Part shown: positions 1 to 9,433 of the stretch, piece by piece
Layout of the letters: each line of letters opens with the position of its first letter
Numbering within the stretch: position 1 is the first letter of the stretch
NCBI RefSeq assembly: GCF_023955655.1
Contig: NZ_JAMXHT010000003.1
Location: 310,001-374,000 of the forward strand
Direction of reading: 5' to 3'
Length of the DNA stretch: 64,000 nt
Source of the DNA: Ralstonia soli
GTDB lineage: Bacteria > Pseudomonadota > Gammaproteobacteria > Burkholderiales > Burkholderiaceae
The notes under the pieces: generated by a model
What the model saw: only the letters and a program-made list of their open reading frames with translations
Told to the model about the DNA's origin: nothing
Database searches by the model: none
Position numbers and translations under genes: made by a program

Positions 1-600
1 GGTGGCACCTGCGGCGGTCAGCGTCGATTGCAGTTTGTCCAGCACCCCGTCGTAGCCTTGGCCGCTGCCCGCGGCGATCGAGCCGCCCAGGAAGTCGCTG
101 ATGCCCGACGCATCGAAGCCCGCGCCCTGGAGGACCTTGACCAGGGCCGATTGCGCAGCGCTCACGTCGCTGGCGTTCACGGTCGTGGTCGAGGTGAACG
201 CGGCCACGTACTTCGCCGGATCCTGCCCCGCCAGCTGCGCGAGCAGCAGTTCGGTCAGCGGCGTGACATTGGCCGTGGCGCCGCTGCTGATCGATCCGGA
301 ACCGGCGATCAGGGAGTGCAACACCGTCTTGCTGTCAGCGCTGGTGGCTGTCAGCACGCAAGGCAGGGTGGCACTGCTGACCGGCACCGAATAGCTGCCG
401 TCCGCGCCCGTGGTGGCCGTGCCGGAACCCGCCGAGCAGGTGACATTGATCGTCGCGCCGGACAAGGCTGCGCCAGTGGCAGCGACCCCGCTGATCGTCT
501 GTGACTGCGGGCTGTTTTGCTGAGGCGCGGAATCTCCGCCGCCGCCGCAAGCGGACAGGACAAGCGCCGCAGCGCCGATTGCGATAGGTGCAAGCTTCAT
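1..600 (-). CDS. Secreted lipoprotein, partial (runs off left edge)
   Basis: An open reading frame of 200 codons runs from the ATG at 600 to the window edge with no stop, so the C-terminus is missing. A strong Shine-Dalgarno sequence (GGGAGGG) precedes the ATG. Residues 1-18 form a signal peptide ending in the lipobox LSAC, followed by a Gly run and a Gln/Ser linker, so it is a predicted lipoprotein. Residues 37-100 (SGVAATGAALSGATI...) look like a small beta-sandwich of the carboxypeptidase-regulatory or invasin type. The rest is helical. The layout matches the lipoprotein at 4356-6518, on the other side of the regulator at 922. Function unknown. Confidence 0.75.
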   Translation of the reverse strand, partial: MKLAPIAIGAAALVLSACGGGGDSAPQQNSPQSQTISGVAATGAALSGATINVTCSAGSGTATTGADGSYSVPVSSATLPCVLTATSADSKTVLHSLIAGSGSISSGATANVTPLTELLLAQLAGQDPAKYVAAFTSTTTVNASDVSAAQSALVKVLQGAGFDASGISDFLGGSIAAGSGQGYDGVLDKLQSTLTAAGAT

Positions 601-921
601 GATTTCCCTCCCTTCTGAGCCGTTCTAGTGTGGTGTTGCCTTGCGTCGATTCTTCTCAAGCCCAGGCAACCGATCATCATTCAAATGAATGAAAATCGGC
701 CGCCCGGGGCTTCTTTTGCGATGTTTTATGCGAAGGCATGACACCACATCGGCACTTACCGATGACTTACCAATGCGACGCCATCCGGTTGCGTGCCTGG
801 CCAGGCGGGCGCGGAGCACACCCCACGAACGAGGGGATGCCGCATGCGTTCCGGTCGATGACATTGTCAAAAGCGGCCCTTCCGGGCAGCCAGCGCTGCT
901 GACAAGCGCGCGCAGTCAGGC
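601..921. other. Divergent intergenic region
   Basis: This 321-bp gap lies between the start of the lipoprotein on the minus strand and the start of the STAND regulator on the plus strand, so it should hold both promoters. I see no convincing sigma-70 pair, RNA gene or repeat. Short open frames here lack ribosome binding sites and look like chance. Confidence 0.5.
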
Positions 922-3900
922 ATGGCAATTGAGGGAAACACCCGAACCCGAGCCAAGGCCATCAGAGCAATACTTCGAGAGCTGCCGCAACGCTGGCTTG
1001 CGTGCGGATACCCGCCCCATACTGAAACGTTGATCTCCTCGTCGATCCTCTCCAAGCTCAACCGTCCGCAATCGGGCGGCATCGTGCCGCGCCCGCGCCT
1101 GCTGGACCTGATCGGCCAGCGTCACGAGGCGAGCCCCATCGTCTGGGTCAGCAGTGTCGCCGGCTCCGGCAAGACGAAGCTGGCCGCCAGCTACCTGGAT
1201 GCCACCGCGTTACGGCCGATCTGGTACGAGGTGGACAGCGGCGATACCGACCCGGCCAACGTCTTCCACTACTTCGGTTTGGCGTGCGGCATGCACTGCC
1301 CCGCAGCATCGCTACCGCCCTTCACCGGCGATCACCTGTTCGATCTGGCGACATTTGCCCGTCGATACTTCCGGGCGCTGTTCTCAGCGCTGACCCAGCC
1401 CACCCTGCTGGTGATCGAGAACTACCACGCAGCCGAGGCCGAGCCGAGTTTCAACCTGATCATGCGCGAGGCACTCTGCGCCGTGCCCAAACACGTGCGC
1501 GTTCTGGTGCTCAGCCGGTTCTCGCCACCGGCAACGCTGGCCCGGCTCCAGGCCAACCAGGAGCTCGCGCTGCTCGATTGGCAACACCTCAAGCTGACCG
1601 AGGAAGAAACGCGCGCAATCGTCGCGCGCCGTATCGCTACGTCCGCCGTGTCCGCCATGTCCGCAACCACGCAGGCGCTGGCGCCAGACGCGCTGCACGA
1701 ACTGGCCCGCCAACTCCATGCGCGCAGCGGCGGCTGGGTGGCGGCCATCGTGTTGCTGCTGGACCAGATTGGCCAGCACGACGTCAACCATCTTGCGCGC
1801 CTGGACTCGCGTGACGTGCTGTTTCCGTACTTTGCGCAGGAGATGTTTGGGGAAGCCACGCCCGAGCTGCGCCACTTTCTTCTGTGTACCGCGATCCCGC
1901 CGAACTTCGATCTGACGGAAGCGCGCGCGCTCACCGGCAATGCCGACGTGGATCGCTTCGTCACGCCAACCCATCGTCAGCAATACTTCATCGATCAGTT
2001 CGGCAGGGGCGACGGTGCGGCCTACCAATATCACGCGCTGTTCCGCGAGTTCCTGCTGGCGCAATTGCCCCACGCCTTTTCCGCGGAGCAACGGCAGCGG
2101 CTGATCATCGATGCCGCTGCCATGCTCGCGGCCCGTGGCGACCTTACCGGTGCGGGCGAGCTGTTGGCGCGCGCCGGGCTGTGGACTGAACTGGCAACGC
2201 TGGCGCTGCAGCAAGCGCCAACCCTCATGCAGCAGGGCCGCTACCGCACCTTGAGCGACTTGCTGACGCCGCTGCCCACCGGCATCCGAAGCAACGATCC
2301 GTGGCTATTGTTCTGGTCTGGGTGCTGCCGCATGGCACTGGATCCGGCCGCGGCCCGGCAGTACTTCGAGCCCGCGCTGGCACTGTTTCAAGGCCAGGAC
2401 AACGCAACCGGCTGCTTCCTGGCGTGGTCGAGCATTGTCGACTGCATCTATTTCGAATCCCGGGACTACCGGCCGCTTGACCACTGGCTTGAAGTCCTCG
2501 ACACGCTGCGCAGCCGCTACCCCGTTTTCCCCGACGCCCAAACCGAGGCGCGCGTGCTGGCAAGCGTGCTGGCCGCACTCGCGTTCTATGCCATGGAGCA
2601 CCCGGATCGCGCCGCCTGGACAGATCGCGCCCACGCCTTCATCGGCGCCGTGGACGTGCAGACACAAGCGTCGCTCGGCTTCATGCTCACGGTCTACCAC
2701 CTATGGACGGGCGATCTCGAGCGCGCCCGCGTGGTGCTCCAACTGATGCGAGCCGCCTTGGCAGCCCCGGAGACCGGCGACCTGCTGCGGACCACCATTC
2801 TGACCACCGAAGCCATGGGGTACTGGTTCTTCGGTGACAACGACGAGTGCATCGCCCTGGTCGACCAAACCGAAGCCCTGATGCACACCAGCGGCATCCA
2901 CCTCTGGAAGCATGCCTTGTTGGACCACGGGCTGGCCGCCGCCATCTCCGACGGCAAATGGGCTGCGGCGGAAGCCTTCCGCGCCAAAATGGCGGTGGAC
3001 ATCCACACGGGGCGCCCGCTCGACCAGGCGATGCATCATTTCGAGTGTGGATGGCTGGCGCTACAGCAGCATCAATTGCGCGAAGCCGAGCTCAAGATCG
3101 AATTCGGCCTGAGCGGTTTTCGCTCGCTGGGTTTCCGCTTTGGCGTGGCATTCAGCCTGGCCACCTCCGCCTACGTCAACCACGTGCTCGGCCACGATAC
3201 GCGTGCGGATGCCCTGGCCATGGAGGCCGAAGCACTGGCTCGCCAGATCGACAGCAAGGTCGCGCTGTTTCAAGCGCTGGCGGTACACGCTGCGATTGCG
3301 CTGGATCGTGGTCAGTCAGCCAACCCATGGCTGGCTGAGGCCCTGGCACTCGGCAAGCGTTTTGGCGTCACCAACTTTCCCGGATGGCATGCCGGCATGA
3401 TGGCCAGCCTGGCCGCACACGCTTTGGCGGAGGGCATCGAAAGCGAGTACGTGACGGCCCTGGTGCGCAAGCGGCGCCTTCAGGCGCCAACGACGCGGCT
3501 CAAGCATTGGCCATGGGACATCGATATCCGCGTGCTTGGCACCTTCCGCGTCAGTTGTTCCGGCAAGCCACTCGCACAAAGCGGCAAGGGCAACCGGCGC
3601 ACCCTCGACACGCTCAAGGCGATCATCGCGTACGGCGGGCGCGACGTTGCCATTGACCACCTGACGGCTGCGCTGTGGCCCGACGCAGATGGCGACACCG
3701 CAAAAGGCGCATTCGACGTGGCCATCCACAGGCTGCGCAAACTGCTCGGCAACACAGAGGCGATCCAGGTCGGTAATGGCAAGGTCAACCTCGATACACG
3801 CCTGTGTGGTGTCGACCTATGGGTCTTCCAGGCCGCCTGCGAAACCGTGCTCGACATGGCCGCGACAGCCGAGCCCGATGCCGACACGCTGTTGGCAGCG

Positions 3901-4257
3901 GCAATCGACATGCTGGCGAGCTACCAAGGAGACTTTCTTGCAGACGAGCCCGAAGAGGCGTGGCTCTTGCCCATGCGAGAGCGCTTGCGCGCCCAGTCCG
4001 TGCGCGCCGCGCTGGCAGCCGGTGAACGGTTCGAAGCACGCCACGCCCATGGGCTGGCCGTGACGTTGTACCAGCGTGCCGTGGATGTGCATCCGACGGC
4101 AGAAAGCCTGTGCAAACGTCTGGTGGAGCGCCTGTGGGCGGACGGGCAAGCCGCGCAGTCCAAGGCATTCTTTGCGGAATGGAAGCACACGCTCAAGGCG
4201 GTCTATGGCGCAGAGCCTTCTCGGGCTTTAGCTGCGATGCTCGAGCAGCTTCAATAG
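922..4257 (+). CDS. STAND-family regulator: MalT-like ATPase with C-terminal winged helix and BTAD
   Basis: Predicted cytoplasmic transcription regulator of 1111 residues. Residues 45-330 are a MalT/NB-ARC-like NTPase, with Walker A SSVAGSGKT at 77-85 and a Walker B-like LLVIEN at about 162-167. Residues 340-850 are helical TPR-like repeats. About 862-960 are an OmpR/SARP-type winged helix (start IDIRVLGTFRV), and 980-1111 a BTAD-like helical domain. Having the SARP-type DNA-binding and BTAD region at the C-terminus of a MalT-like ATPase reverses the order in Streptomyces SARPs. The ATG at 922 has a weak ribosome site; an in-frame TTG at 1030 is an alternative start. The effector is unknown. 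The neighbours are two related lipoproteins, which are plausible targets. Confidence 0.8.
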   Translation: MAIEGNTRTRAKAIRAILRELPQRWLACGYPPHTETLISSSILSKLNRPQSGGIVPRPRLLDLIGQRHEASPIVWVSSVAGSGKTKLAASYLDATALRPIWYEVDSGDTDPANVFHYFGLACGMHCPAASLPPFTGDHLFDLATFARRYFRALFSALTQPTLLVIENYHAAEAEPSFNLIMREALCAVPKHVRVLVLSRFSPPATLARLQANQELALLDWQHLKLTEEETRAIVARRIATSAVSAMSATTQALAPDALHELARQLHARSGGWVAAIVLLLDQIGQHDVNHLARLDSRDVLFPYFAQEMFGEATPELRHFLLCTAIPPNFDLTEARALTGNADVDRFVTPTHRQQYFIDQFGRGDGAAYQYHALFREFLLAQLPHAFSAEQRQRLIIDAAAMLAARGDLTGAGELLARAGLWTELATLALQQAPTLMQQGRYRTLSDLLTPLPTGIRSNDPWLLFWSGCCRMALDPAAARQYFEPALALFQGQDNATGCFLAWSSIVDCIYFESRDYRPLDHWLEVLDTLRSRYPVFPDAQTEARVLASVLAALAFYAMEHPDRAAWTDRAHAFIGAVDVQTQASLGFMLTVYHLWTGDLERARVVLQLMRAALAAPETGDLLRTTILTTEAMGYWFFGDNDECIALVDQTEALMHTSGIHLWKHALLDHGLAAAISDGKWAAAEAFRAKMAVDIHTGRPLDQAMHHFECGWLALQQHQLREAELKIEFGLSGFRSLGFRFGVAFSLATSAYVNHVLGHDTRADALAMEAEALARQIDSKVALFQALAVHAAIALDRGQSANPWLAEALALGKRFGVTNFPGWHAGMMASLAAHALAEGIESEYVTALVRKRRLQAPTTRLKHWPWDIDIRVLGTFRVSCSGKPLAQSGKGNRRTLDTLKAIIAYGGRDVAIDHLTAALWPDADGDTAKGAFDVAIHRLRKLLGNTEAIQVGNGKVNLDTRLCGVDLWVFQAACETVLDMAATAEPDADTLLAAAIDMLASYQGDFLADEPEEAWLLPMRERLRAQSVRAALAAGERFEARHAHGLAVTLYQRAVDVHPTAESLCKRLVERLWADGQAAQSKAFFAEWKHTLKAVYGAEPSRALAAMLEQLQ

Positions 4258-4282
4258 ACCGCTGCCATGCATGCGCACCGCG

Positions 4283-4335
4283 AAAAAAAATCGGGTGTCC
4301 CAGCGCCCGAACACACAGGCAACTGGCACACCCGA
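4283..4335 (-). terminator. Intrinsic terminator of the large lipoprotein gene
   Basis: Read on the minus strand, TCGGGTGT pairs with ACACCCGA (positions 4335-4328 and 4298-4291). An inner CCAG/CTGG extension follows, and then eight T. It sits just past the lipoprotein stop. It lies between convergent genes but has its T-run only on the minus strand. Confidence 0.75.
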
Positions 4336-4355
4336 CCCGCAGTTGAATCAGCGGC

Positions 4356-6518
4356 TTAGTAGTTGTAGGTGTAGACCGCCGTCTTGTTGCTGTTATCGAG
4401 CATCCGATAACCAAACAGCAACGCGCGTCCGGCCGGCCCGGTTGCCGGGAACGCCGGCACCGGCGTGGGCGGCGTGTCGGTTGCGGAGGTTGCGCCCTTC
4501 GGCACCACCGTTCCGACATCGAAATTGGCGCCCTTGGTGTCGGTCGTGACCTCAATGCGCCCGATCTGCTCGGCAGACGGGTTCTGCGCCCAGTCCAGCG
4601 TCAACGAGGTTTGCTGGCCGGCCAGGCTACCTGTCGGGTTGAGCGCGTTCAGCGATTGCGGACCCGGCGTGTTCCACGCCAGATTCACACCTTGCGTGGC
4701 CTGCACGAGATCGGTGAGCAACGTCTTGGTGATCGTCTTGCCGGCAACTGGCGTCGCGCCCGGTGCACCGAAGAACAACTCGATCGTGTACGACGCCCCC
4801 TTGACCACCTTGGTCATGTCGGCGCCGGAGTTCGGCTGCGCCCACACGATGGACGTAGAGTTGCTCGCCAGGGTCGTGGCGCCGCTGCCGCTCACGTCAA
4901 CCGTTCTGCTGAACCAGAAGTTCGGGCAATCGAAGAATTGCTGGCTCGGCGACGGATTGGCGGGCGTGCCGCAGCGCGAGTTGATCGTGGGCAAGCCCGA
5001 CGGGATCGTGCCGCTCGCATTGAGCACGTCCATGTAGACCTGGCCCGGTTCCCCCGTGCTGTCCGGCGCAACGTAGACAATGCCGTTAGTGGGCAGGCCC
5101 GGCCCCTTGACGCGGGCATACGTCAACGGGTTGTTCCCGCTGTCCAGGCTGCCCGGGCCCGTCGCATTGATCCAGAACTGGATGCCGTTCTGGAAATGGC
5201 TGTAGTTGTTGCCGATGCCCGACGGCGGGCTCGGGTTACGCTGCTCGACGCGGCGGATCAGCGTCTTGGACGTGCTGTCGATGGACTGCTGGTTGCCCGT
5301 GACCCACCAATTGGAGGGATGCGCGCCGGTCGCTCCGTTGGCGATATAACGCGCCACCGTAATGATGTTGCCCGGGTTGCCGGCGTTGTCCAGGTACTTG
5401 ATGTTCAGCACCGCGCGGTCCGGCTGATTGGTCGCACTATCCGCCGGATAGAACGCCATCACCTCGGGGATGGCGAACTGCGCGTTGGTCATGCTGTCGC
5501 TGTTCAGGATGCCGTAGAACGCCTGCCCCGCTGAATAGCCGTTTTGCAGGTAAGCGATGCCGGCGGCGCTGCTGCTCGATGCGACCATGTCCTGACAGGC
5601 CGCGCCCATCGACGTCACGCTCGGGCCACCCTGCGCGGCGGGAATCGTAGAGTCCGCGGTCAGCACGCGTTGGGCAGTCGGCAGTGCGAAGCACGCCGCA
5701 AACTGCTGCGCCACGAGTTGTGCGCCCTGCGGCAGCGATGCAACGTTGGCAGCCGGCGCCTGAAGCGCTGTACCGGCGCTGGCGTCGGTGGCCATGGGCG
5801 TCGGCGTCGGATTGTCCACCGTGGCCAACGTCGGCATTCCGGTGGACAGATCGCGCCCGATCTTGACGACATCAAGCACCTGGTCCGCCGTATTGCCCGT
5901 CGCGGACGACGTGCCCGCAGAGATGGTCGTGCTGAACGGGTCATAGCCGGCAGGCGCGCCAATCGCGTTGAGCACACTGGTGATCTGCGCAACCACGGCA
6001 GCGGTGATGGCCTGCAGCTTGGACGCCGCCACCGTTCCGGAACTCACCACATTCAGCGGATTGCCCGTGCTATCCAGCGCCGCGACGATGGCCGTCGTCA
6101 GCGGCGTGGCATTCAGCGTGAGTGCCGAGCCGGCGGGCGGCGTGGTGGTGGTCACGCTCACCAGCGGCGCGGTATTGCCTGTGGGGTCGGTCACCACAAC
6201 GAAGAACGGCGCGGCTTCGCCGATTTTCAACGTGCAGGTATAGGTGCCCAGCGCGGTCGTAGTGATGGTGGCTTCCACGCAAGGGGAATTGCCCGCGCTG
6301 TCGGTCACCGCGACGTTCGCGTTGGCCAGCGCGCTACCGGTGGCCGCCGTGCCCGTCAGCGATGCAGCGGCCGGCGTGGCGGGGGGTGTAGTGGGGCTAC
6401 TGCCATCCGAGCCGCCACCGCACCCTGCCATCAGAACCGCGGCTGCCACCGATAGCGCGCCCGCGACCGGCGCCGCGCTCAAGCGCTGACCCGCGCCCTG
6501 TTGTTTCGTCTTCTTCAT
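4356..6518 (-). CDS. Large secreted lipoprotein of unknown function
   Basis: Predicted lipoprotein of 720 residues. The ATG at 6518 is chosen over the one at 6524 because the GGGGGG ribosome site lies 7 bases from it and only 1 base from the other. The N-terminus has a charged stretch, a hydrophobic segment and the lipobox LMAGC, then GGGSDGS and a Thr/Pro/Ala linker. About 35-140 form a repeat-like beta domain (LTGTAATGSALANANV...). The rest is rich in Ser, Thr, Gly and Asn, with no catalytic motif that I recognise, and ends in YTYNY. The N-terminal organisation matches the lipoprotein at the left edge. It may be a surface-exposed binding or polymer-processing protein, but nothing here shows which. 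Confidence 0.7.
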   Translation of the reverse strand: MKKTKQQGAGQRLSAAPVAGALSVAAAVLMAGCGGGSDGSSPTTPPATPAAASLTGTAATGSALANANVAVTDSAGNSPCVEATITTTALGTYTCTLKIGEAAPFFVVVTDPTGNTAPLVSVTTTTPPAGSALTLNATPLTTAIVAALDSTGNPLNVVSSGTVAASKLQAITAAVVAQITSVLNAIGAPAGYDPFSTTISAGTSSATGNTADQVLDVVKIGRDLSTGMPTLATVDNPTPTPMATDASAGTALQAPAANVASLPQGAQLVAQQFAACFALPTAQRVLTADSTIPAAQGGPSVTSMGAACQDMVASSSSAAGIAYLQNGYSAGQAFYGILNSDSMTNAQFAIPEVMAFYPADSATNQPDRAVLNIKYLDNAGNPGNIITVARYIANGATGAHPSNWWVTGNQQSIDSTSKTLIRRVEQRNPSPPSGIGNNYSHFQNGIQFWINATGPGSLDSGNNPLTYARVKGPGLPTNGIVYVAPDSTGEPGQVYMDVLNASGTIPSGLPTINSRCGTPANPSPSQQFFDCPNFWFSRTVDVSGSGATTLASNSTSIVWAQPNSGADMTKVVKGASYTIELFFGAPGATPVAGKTITKTLLTDLVQATQGVNLAWNTPGPQSLNALNPTGSLAGQQTSLTLDWAQNPSAEQIGRIEVTTDTKGANFDVGTVVPKGATSATDTPPTPVPAFPATGPAGRALLFGYRMLDNSNKTAVYTYNY

Positions 6519-6865
6519 TTGCATACCCCCCTGGGCGTTCTGTTATTGGCAAACGAGCGCGCCCGAAAGGAAAGCCTTCACGGACGCTCGACGATCATCC
6601 GCATTTCGGCCAGCAGCCGCATCCTCAATATTGTGGATAGGCAGGCAATGACATGCGCGGCTCAGGGGGAGCCAGCCGCGCCGCGTCAGGCGCCGACCAC
6701 CTGCTCCCCATGGCCATTTCGTCGAGATAAGCACGTGTTTCCGTGGGGCGCAAACGATAGCGTCGCCACGCTTCGCGCCGGGGAAATCACCGACCTCGGG
6801 TGGGGTTCAGGTCAAGCACATGGTGAGAAAAGTCGAGGCCCCCACCGAAGAGGGGGCAGCCCATT
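6519..6865. other. Intergenic region upstream of the large lipoprotein
   Basis: This gap of about 350 bp lies between the end of the Lrp-family gene and the start of the lipoprotein, both on the minus strand. It must hold the lipoprotein promoter. Apart from the ribosome binding site at about 6525-6531 I see no clear promoter, hairpin or gene. Confidence 0.45.
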
Positions 6866-7333
6866 TCACGCCTTGGCACCGTCGCGCACCGGCAACGCGG
6901 TCGAATATTTGATCTGCTCCATCGCAAACGACGCGCTCACATCGGACAGCGGCACCGCCTTGATGAGCTGCTTGTAGATGCGGTCGTAGTCCTCGATGCC
7001 CGTCACCGCGACGCGCAACATATAGTCGATCTCGCCGCTCATCCGATAGACCTCGACCACTTCCGGCATATCGCGCACCACTTGCGTGAAGCGCTGTGCC
7101 CACTCCTCCGTGTGCTGATCGGTTCGTATCGCAACGAATACCGTTGTACCGACCCCCAGCTTGCGTGCGTCGCACAGCGCCACCTGGGCCCGGATGACGC
7201 CGGTGTCCTTGAGCCGCTGCACCCGCTTCCAGCACGGCGTCTGCGAAAGATTCACGCGCTGGGCGAGCTCCGCGATGGGCAGTGTCGCATCGGCCTGCAG
7301 CAACGTCAGGATCTGGCGGTCAATGGCGTCCAT
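6866..7333 (-). CDS. Lrp/AsnC family transcriptional regulator
   Basis: A 155-residue protein. It has an N-terminal helix-turn-helix (MDAIDRQILTLLQ, then IAELAQRVNLSQTPCWKRVQRL) and a C-terminal RAM/AsnC ligand-binding domain (VVEVYRMSGEIDYMLRVAV), typical of octameric amino-acid-responsive regulators. I chose the ATG at 7333 because family members usually begin near this MD-IDR motif; an in-frame TTG at 7351 would add six residues. It is divergent from the cysteine desulfurase fusion at 7478, with about 144 bp between. By family habit it probably regulates that gene and itself, perhaps in response to cysteine or another amino acid. Confidence 0.88.
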   Translation of the reverse strand: MDAIDRQILTLLQADATLPIAELAQRVNLSQTPCWKRVQRLKDTGVIRAQVALCDARKLGVGTTVFVAIRTDQHTEEWAQRFTQVVRDMPEVVEVYRMSGEIDYMLRVAVTGIEDYDRIYKQLIKAVPLSDVSASFAMEQIKYSTALPVRDGAKA

Positions 7334-7366
7334 TTCTTGTGAAAGAATCAATTTCTATAGATTCCC

Positions 7367-7382
7367 AATTTTAAGGAAAATT
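7367..7382. promoter_or_regulatory. Inverted repeat in the divergent Lrp/desulfurase promoter region
   Basis: AATTTT-aagg-AAAATT is a perfect 6-bp inverted repeat in a markedly AT-rich stretch between the divergent genes. Lrp/AsnC proteins commonly bind AT-rich imperfect palindromes, so this is a candidate operator. The assignment is inferred from position. Confidence 0.45.
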
Positions 7383-7477
7383 TCTCCGGTCATCTGGCCA
7401 ATACGAAGGAATTTTGAATTATTTTTCTCGACCATCCGCCGTATCATTTCCTTGCCCCCACCGCAGCAAGACATGAA

Positions 7478-8956
7478 ATGAGCGACAGCAACACCCTGCA
7501 CTACCTCGACTACGCGGCCACCACGCCCGCAGACCCCCGCGTGATTGCGGCCATGACAGCCTGCCTGGGCATGGAAGGTGCGTTCGGCAATCCCGCGTCG
7601 AGCTCGCACGCCACCGGCCGTGTCGCGCGGAACAAGGTCGAGCGCGCACGCGAACAGGTTGCATCGCTCATTGGTGCCGATGCCGACGAGGTCATCTGGA
7701 CGTCCGGCGCCACCGAATCCATCAACCTCGCGCTGAAAGGCTACGCAGACAACGCAACCGGCAAGCGCCACCTGGTGACGAGCCGCATCGAACACAAGGC
7801 CACACTGGATACGATGGCGGCCCTGTCGGCCCGCGGCTGTTCGGTGACCTACCTGTCGCCGACGCCCGGCGGCGAAATCACCGCCGACGCCGTGGCCGCG
7901 GCGATCGGCCCCGACACCGGCCTGGTCTCCCTCATGCTGGTGAACAACGAGCTGGGCACGCTCACCAACGTTCGCGCGATCGCCCAGATCGTGCATGCAG
8001 CGGGCGCGCTGTTCCACGTCGATGCGGCGCAGGCGCTTGGCAAAACACCCATCGATGTGCGCGCCCTCGGCATCGACATGCTGTCGATGTCGGCCCATAA
8101 GTTCTATGGCCCCAAGGGCATCGGCGCGCTTTACGTCCGCCGTGAGATCGCCTCGCAGATTGCCCCGCAAATACACGGCGGCGGGCACGAGCGCGGCCTG
8201 CGCTCGGGCACGCTGGCAACACACCAGATCGTCGGAATGGGGGTCGCGAGCGAACTCGCAGCGGAAGAACTCCCGCAGGAAGCCGCGCGAATCTCGGCGC
8301 TGAGCCAGCGGCTGAAAGCGTCGGTACTGGCCCTCGGCGATGTGGTCCAGAACGCTGACGTCGCCCTGCGCATTCCACATACCTTGAGCCTGACGGTGAA
8401 TGCACCGGGCTTCTTCCCCTTCATGCTGGGCGATGCGCTGGCCGTGTCATCAACGTCTGCCTGCAACTCCGCAGCGGGCATGCCGTCGCATGTGCTGTCG
8501 GCCATCGGCCTGGAAGCGGACGCAGCGGGCCGCACCGTGCGCATCAGCCTCGGCCGCTTTACGACCGAACAAGACATCGACGCGGCCATTGGCTGCTTCC
8601 GGCAAGCCATCGAGCAATGCCGGTCCACGGCGGCCACCGGATTGACCACTTCGCGGCAGATCGCACCGTCTGACATGAAGGCCATTCGCGACGCGGGTTT
8701 CCGCTCCGTGATCTGCAACCGCCCTGACGGTGAGAGCGTCGACCAACCCGCGTTTGCGGAGATTGCCGCCGCTGCACACGAACTGGGGCTGGAAGCGCGC
8801 TACCTGCCTGTCGAGCCAAATGGCATCGGCGATGCGCAAGTCGATGCGTTTGGTGCCTTGGTGGACGCCTTGCCCAAACCCATCCTCGCCTATTGCCGAA
8901 GCGGGAACCGCGCCGGCTTGCTCTGGAATCGCCTGGCGGATCAGCGCAAGGCCTAA
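7478..8956 (+). CDS. Cysteine desulfurase fused to a DUF442 (rhodanese-like phosphatase) domain
   Basis: A 492-residue fusion. Residues 8-385 are a class V aminotransferase-fold cysteine desulfurase of the NifS/IscS type, with His106, PLP lysine 208 (SAHKFYG) and catalytic Cys329 in the IscS-like context SACNSA-GMPSHV. Residues 389-492 match DUF442 (TIGR01244, the domain found in Blh/sulfur-transferase proteins). They carry the active-site loop CRSGNR at 473-478, which is the six-residue C-x4-R loop of rhodaneses rather than the C-x5-R of tyrosine phosphatases. The likely role is to take sulfur from cysteine and pass the persulfide to the fused acceptor domain. It is not in an isc/suf operon, and its divergent partner is an Lrp-type regulator. 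Confidence 0.85.
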   Translation: MSDSNTLHYLDYAATTPADPRVIAAMTACLGMEGAFGNPASSSHATGRVARNKVERAREQVASLIGADADEVIWTSGATESINLALKGYADNATGKRHLVTSRIEHKATLDTMAALSARGCSVTYLSPTPGGEITADAVAAAIGPDTGLVSLMLVNNELGTLTNVRAIAQIVHAAGALFHVDAAQALGKTPIDVRALGIDMLSMSAHKFYGPKGIGALYVRREIASQIAPQIHGGGHERGLRSGTLATHQIVGMGVASELAAEELPQEAARISALSQRLKASVLALGDVVQNADVALRIPHTLSLTVNAPGFFPFMLGDALAVSSTSACNSAAGMPSHVLSAIGLEADAAGRTVRISLGRFTTEQDIDAAIGCFRQAIEQCRSTAATGLTTSRQIAPSDMKAIRDAGFRSVICNRPDGESVDQPAFAEIAAAAHELGLEARYLPVEPNGIGDAQVDAFGALVDALPKPILAYCRSGNRAGLLWNRLADQRKA

Positions 8957-8989
8957 GAACAGGAGCGCGGTGTCCGATCAGCCGGGTGG

Positions 8990-9433
8990 TTACTCCACCC
9001 AGTTCACCTTCGGGAACCGGCCCGCAAACCCTTGCGGCATCGCCGCCACCTTCTTGCCCACGTAGTCGAAGAACACGAAGCCCGACTTGGCCATGGCGAT
9101 CAGCGTGTCGTCGGCCGGGCGCGTGATGCGGAAGATGATGTCGCCGCCGTATTTGTTGAAGTCCATCACCCCGACCTCGAACAGCAACTGGTCGCGCGCA
9201 TGCGCCTCGTTGCGGTACATGGTGGCGAGGTCGGTCACGATGATGCCGCCGCCTTCCTGTTCCACATCCTCACTGGCGAACTCGTACAGGAAACGCGCCC
9301 GCGCCTCGGAGATCATGGAGATCATCGAGTCATTGGCAAGGTGGTTGGCCGAGTTGATATCGGTGACGCGCACGGTCAGGTGCGTGGCATAGCAGAACTG
9401 GTCGGCAGGCAGGTCGAGTTTGAGGCGGGCCAT
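8990..9433 (-). CDS. Acyl-CoA thioesterase, 4HBT hotdog family
   Basis: A 147-residue hotdog-fold protein of the 4-hydroxybenzoyl-CoA thioesterase/YbgC-like group. Features are TVRVTDINSANHLAND near the N-terminus (an Asp/Asn/His catalytic region as in 4HBT enzymes), EARARFLYEF and the C-terminal strand GFVFFDYVGKKVAAMP. It is predicted to hydrolyse acyl-CoA thioesters in the cytoplasm; the substrate is not evident. The start is the ATG at 9433 (MARLKLDLP); the upstream open frame has no family similarity. It converges with the desulfurase fusion at 8956. Confidence 0.85.
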   Translation of the reverse strand: MARLKLDLPADQFCYATHLTVRVTDINSANHLANDSMISMISEARARFLYEFASEDVEQEGGGIIVTDLATMYRNEAHARDQLLFEVGVMDFNKYGGDIIFRITRPADDTLIAMAKSGFVFFDYVGKKVAAMPQGFAGRFPKVNWVE

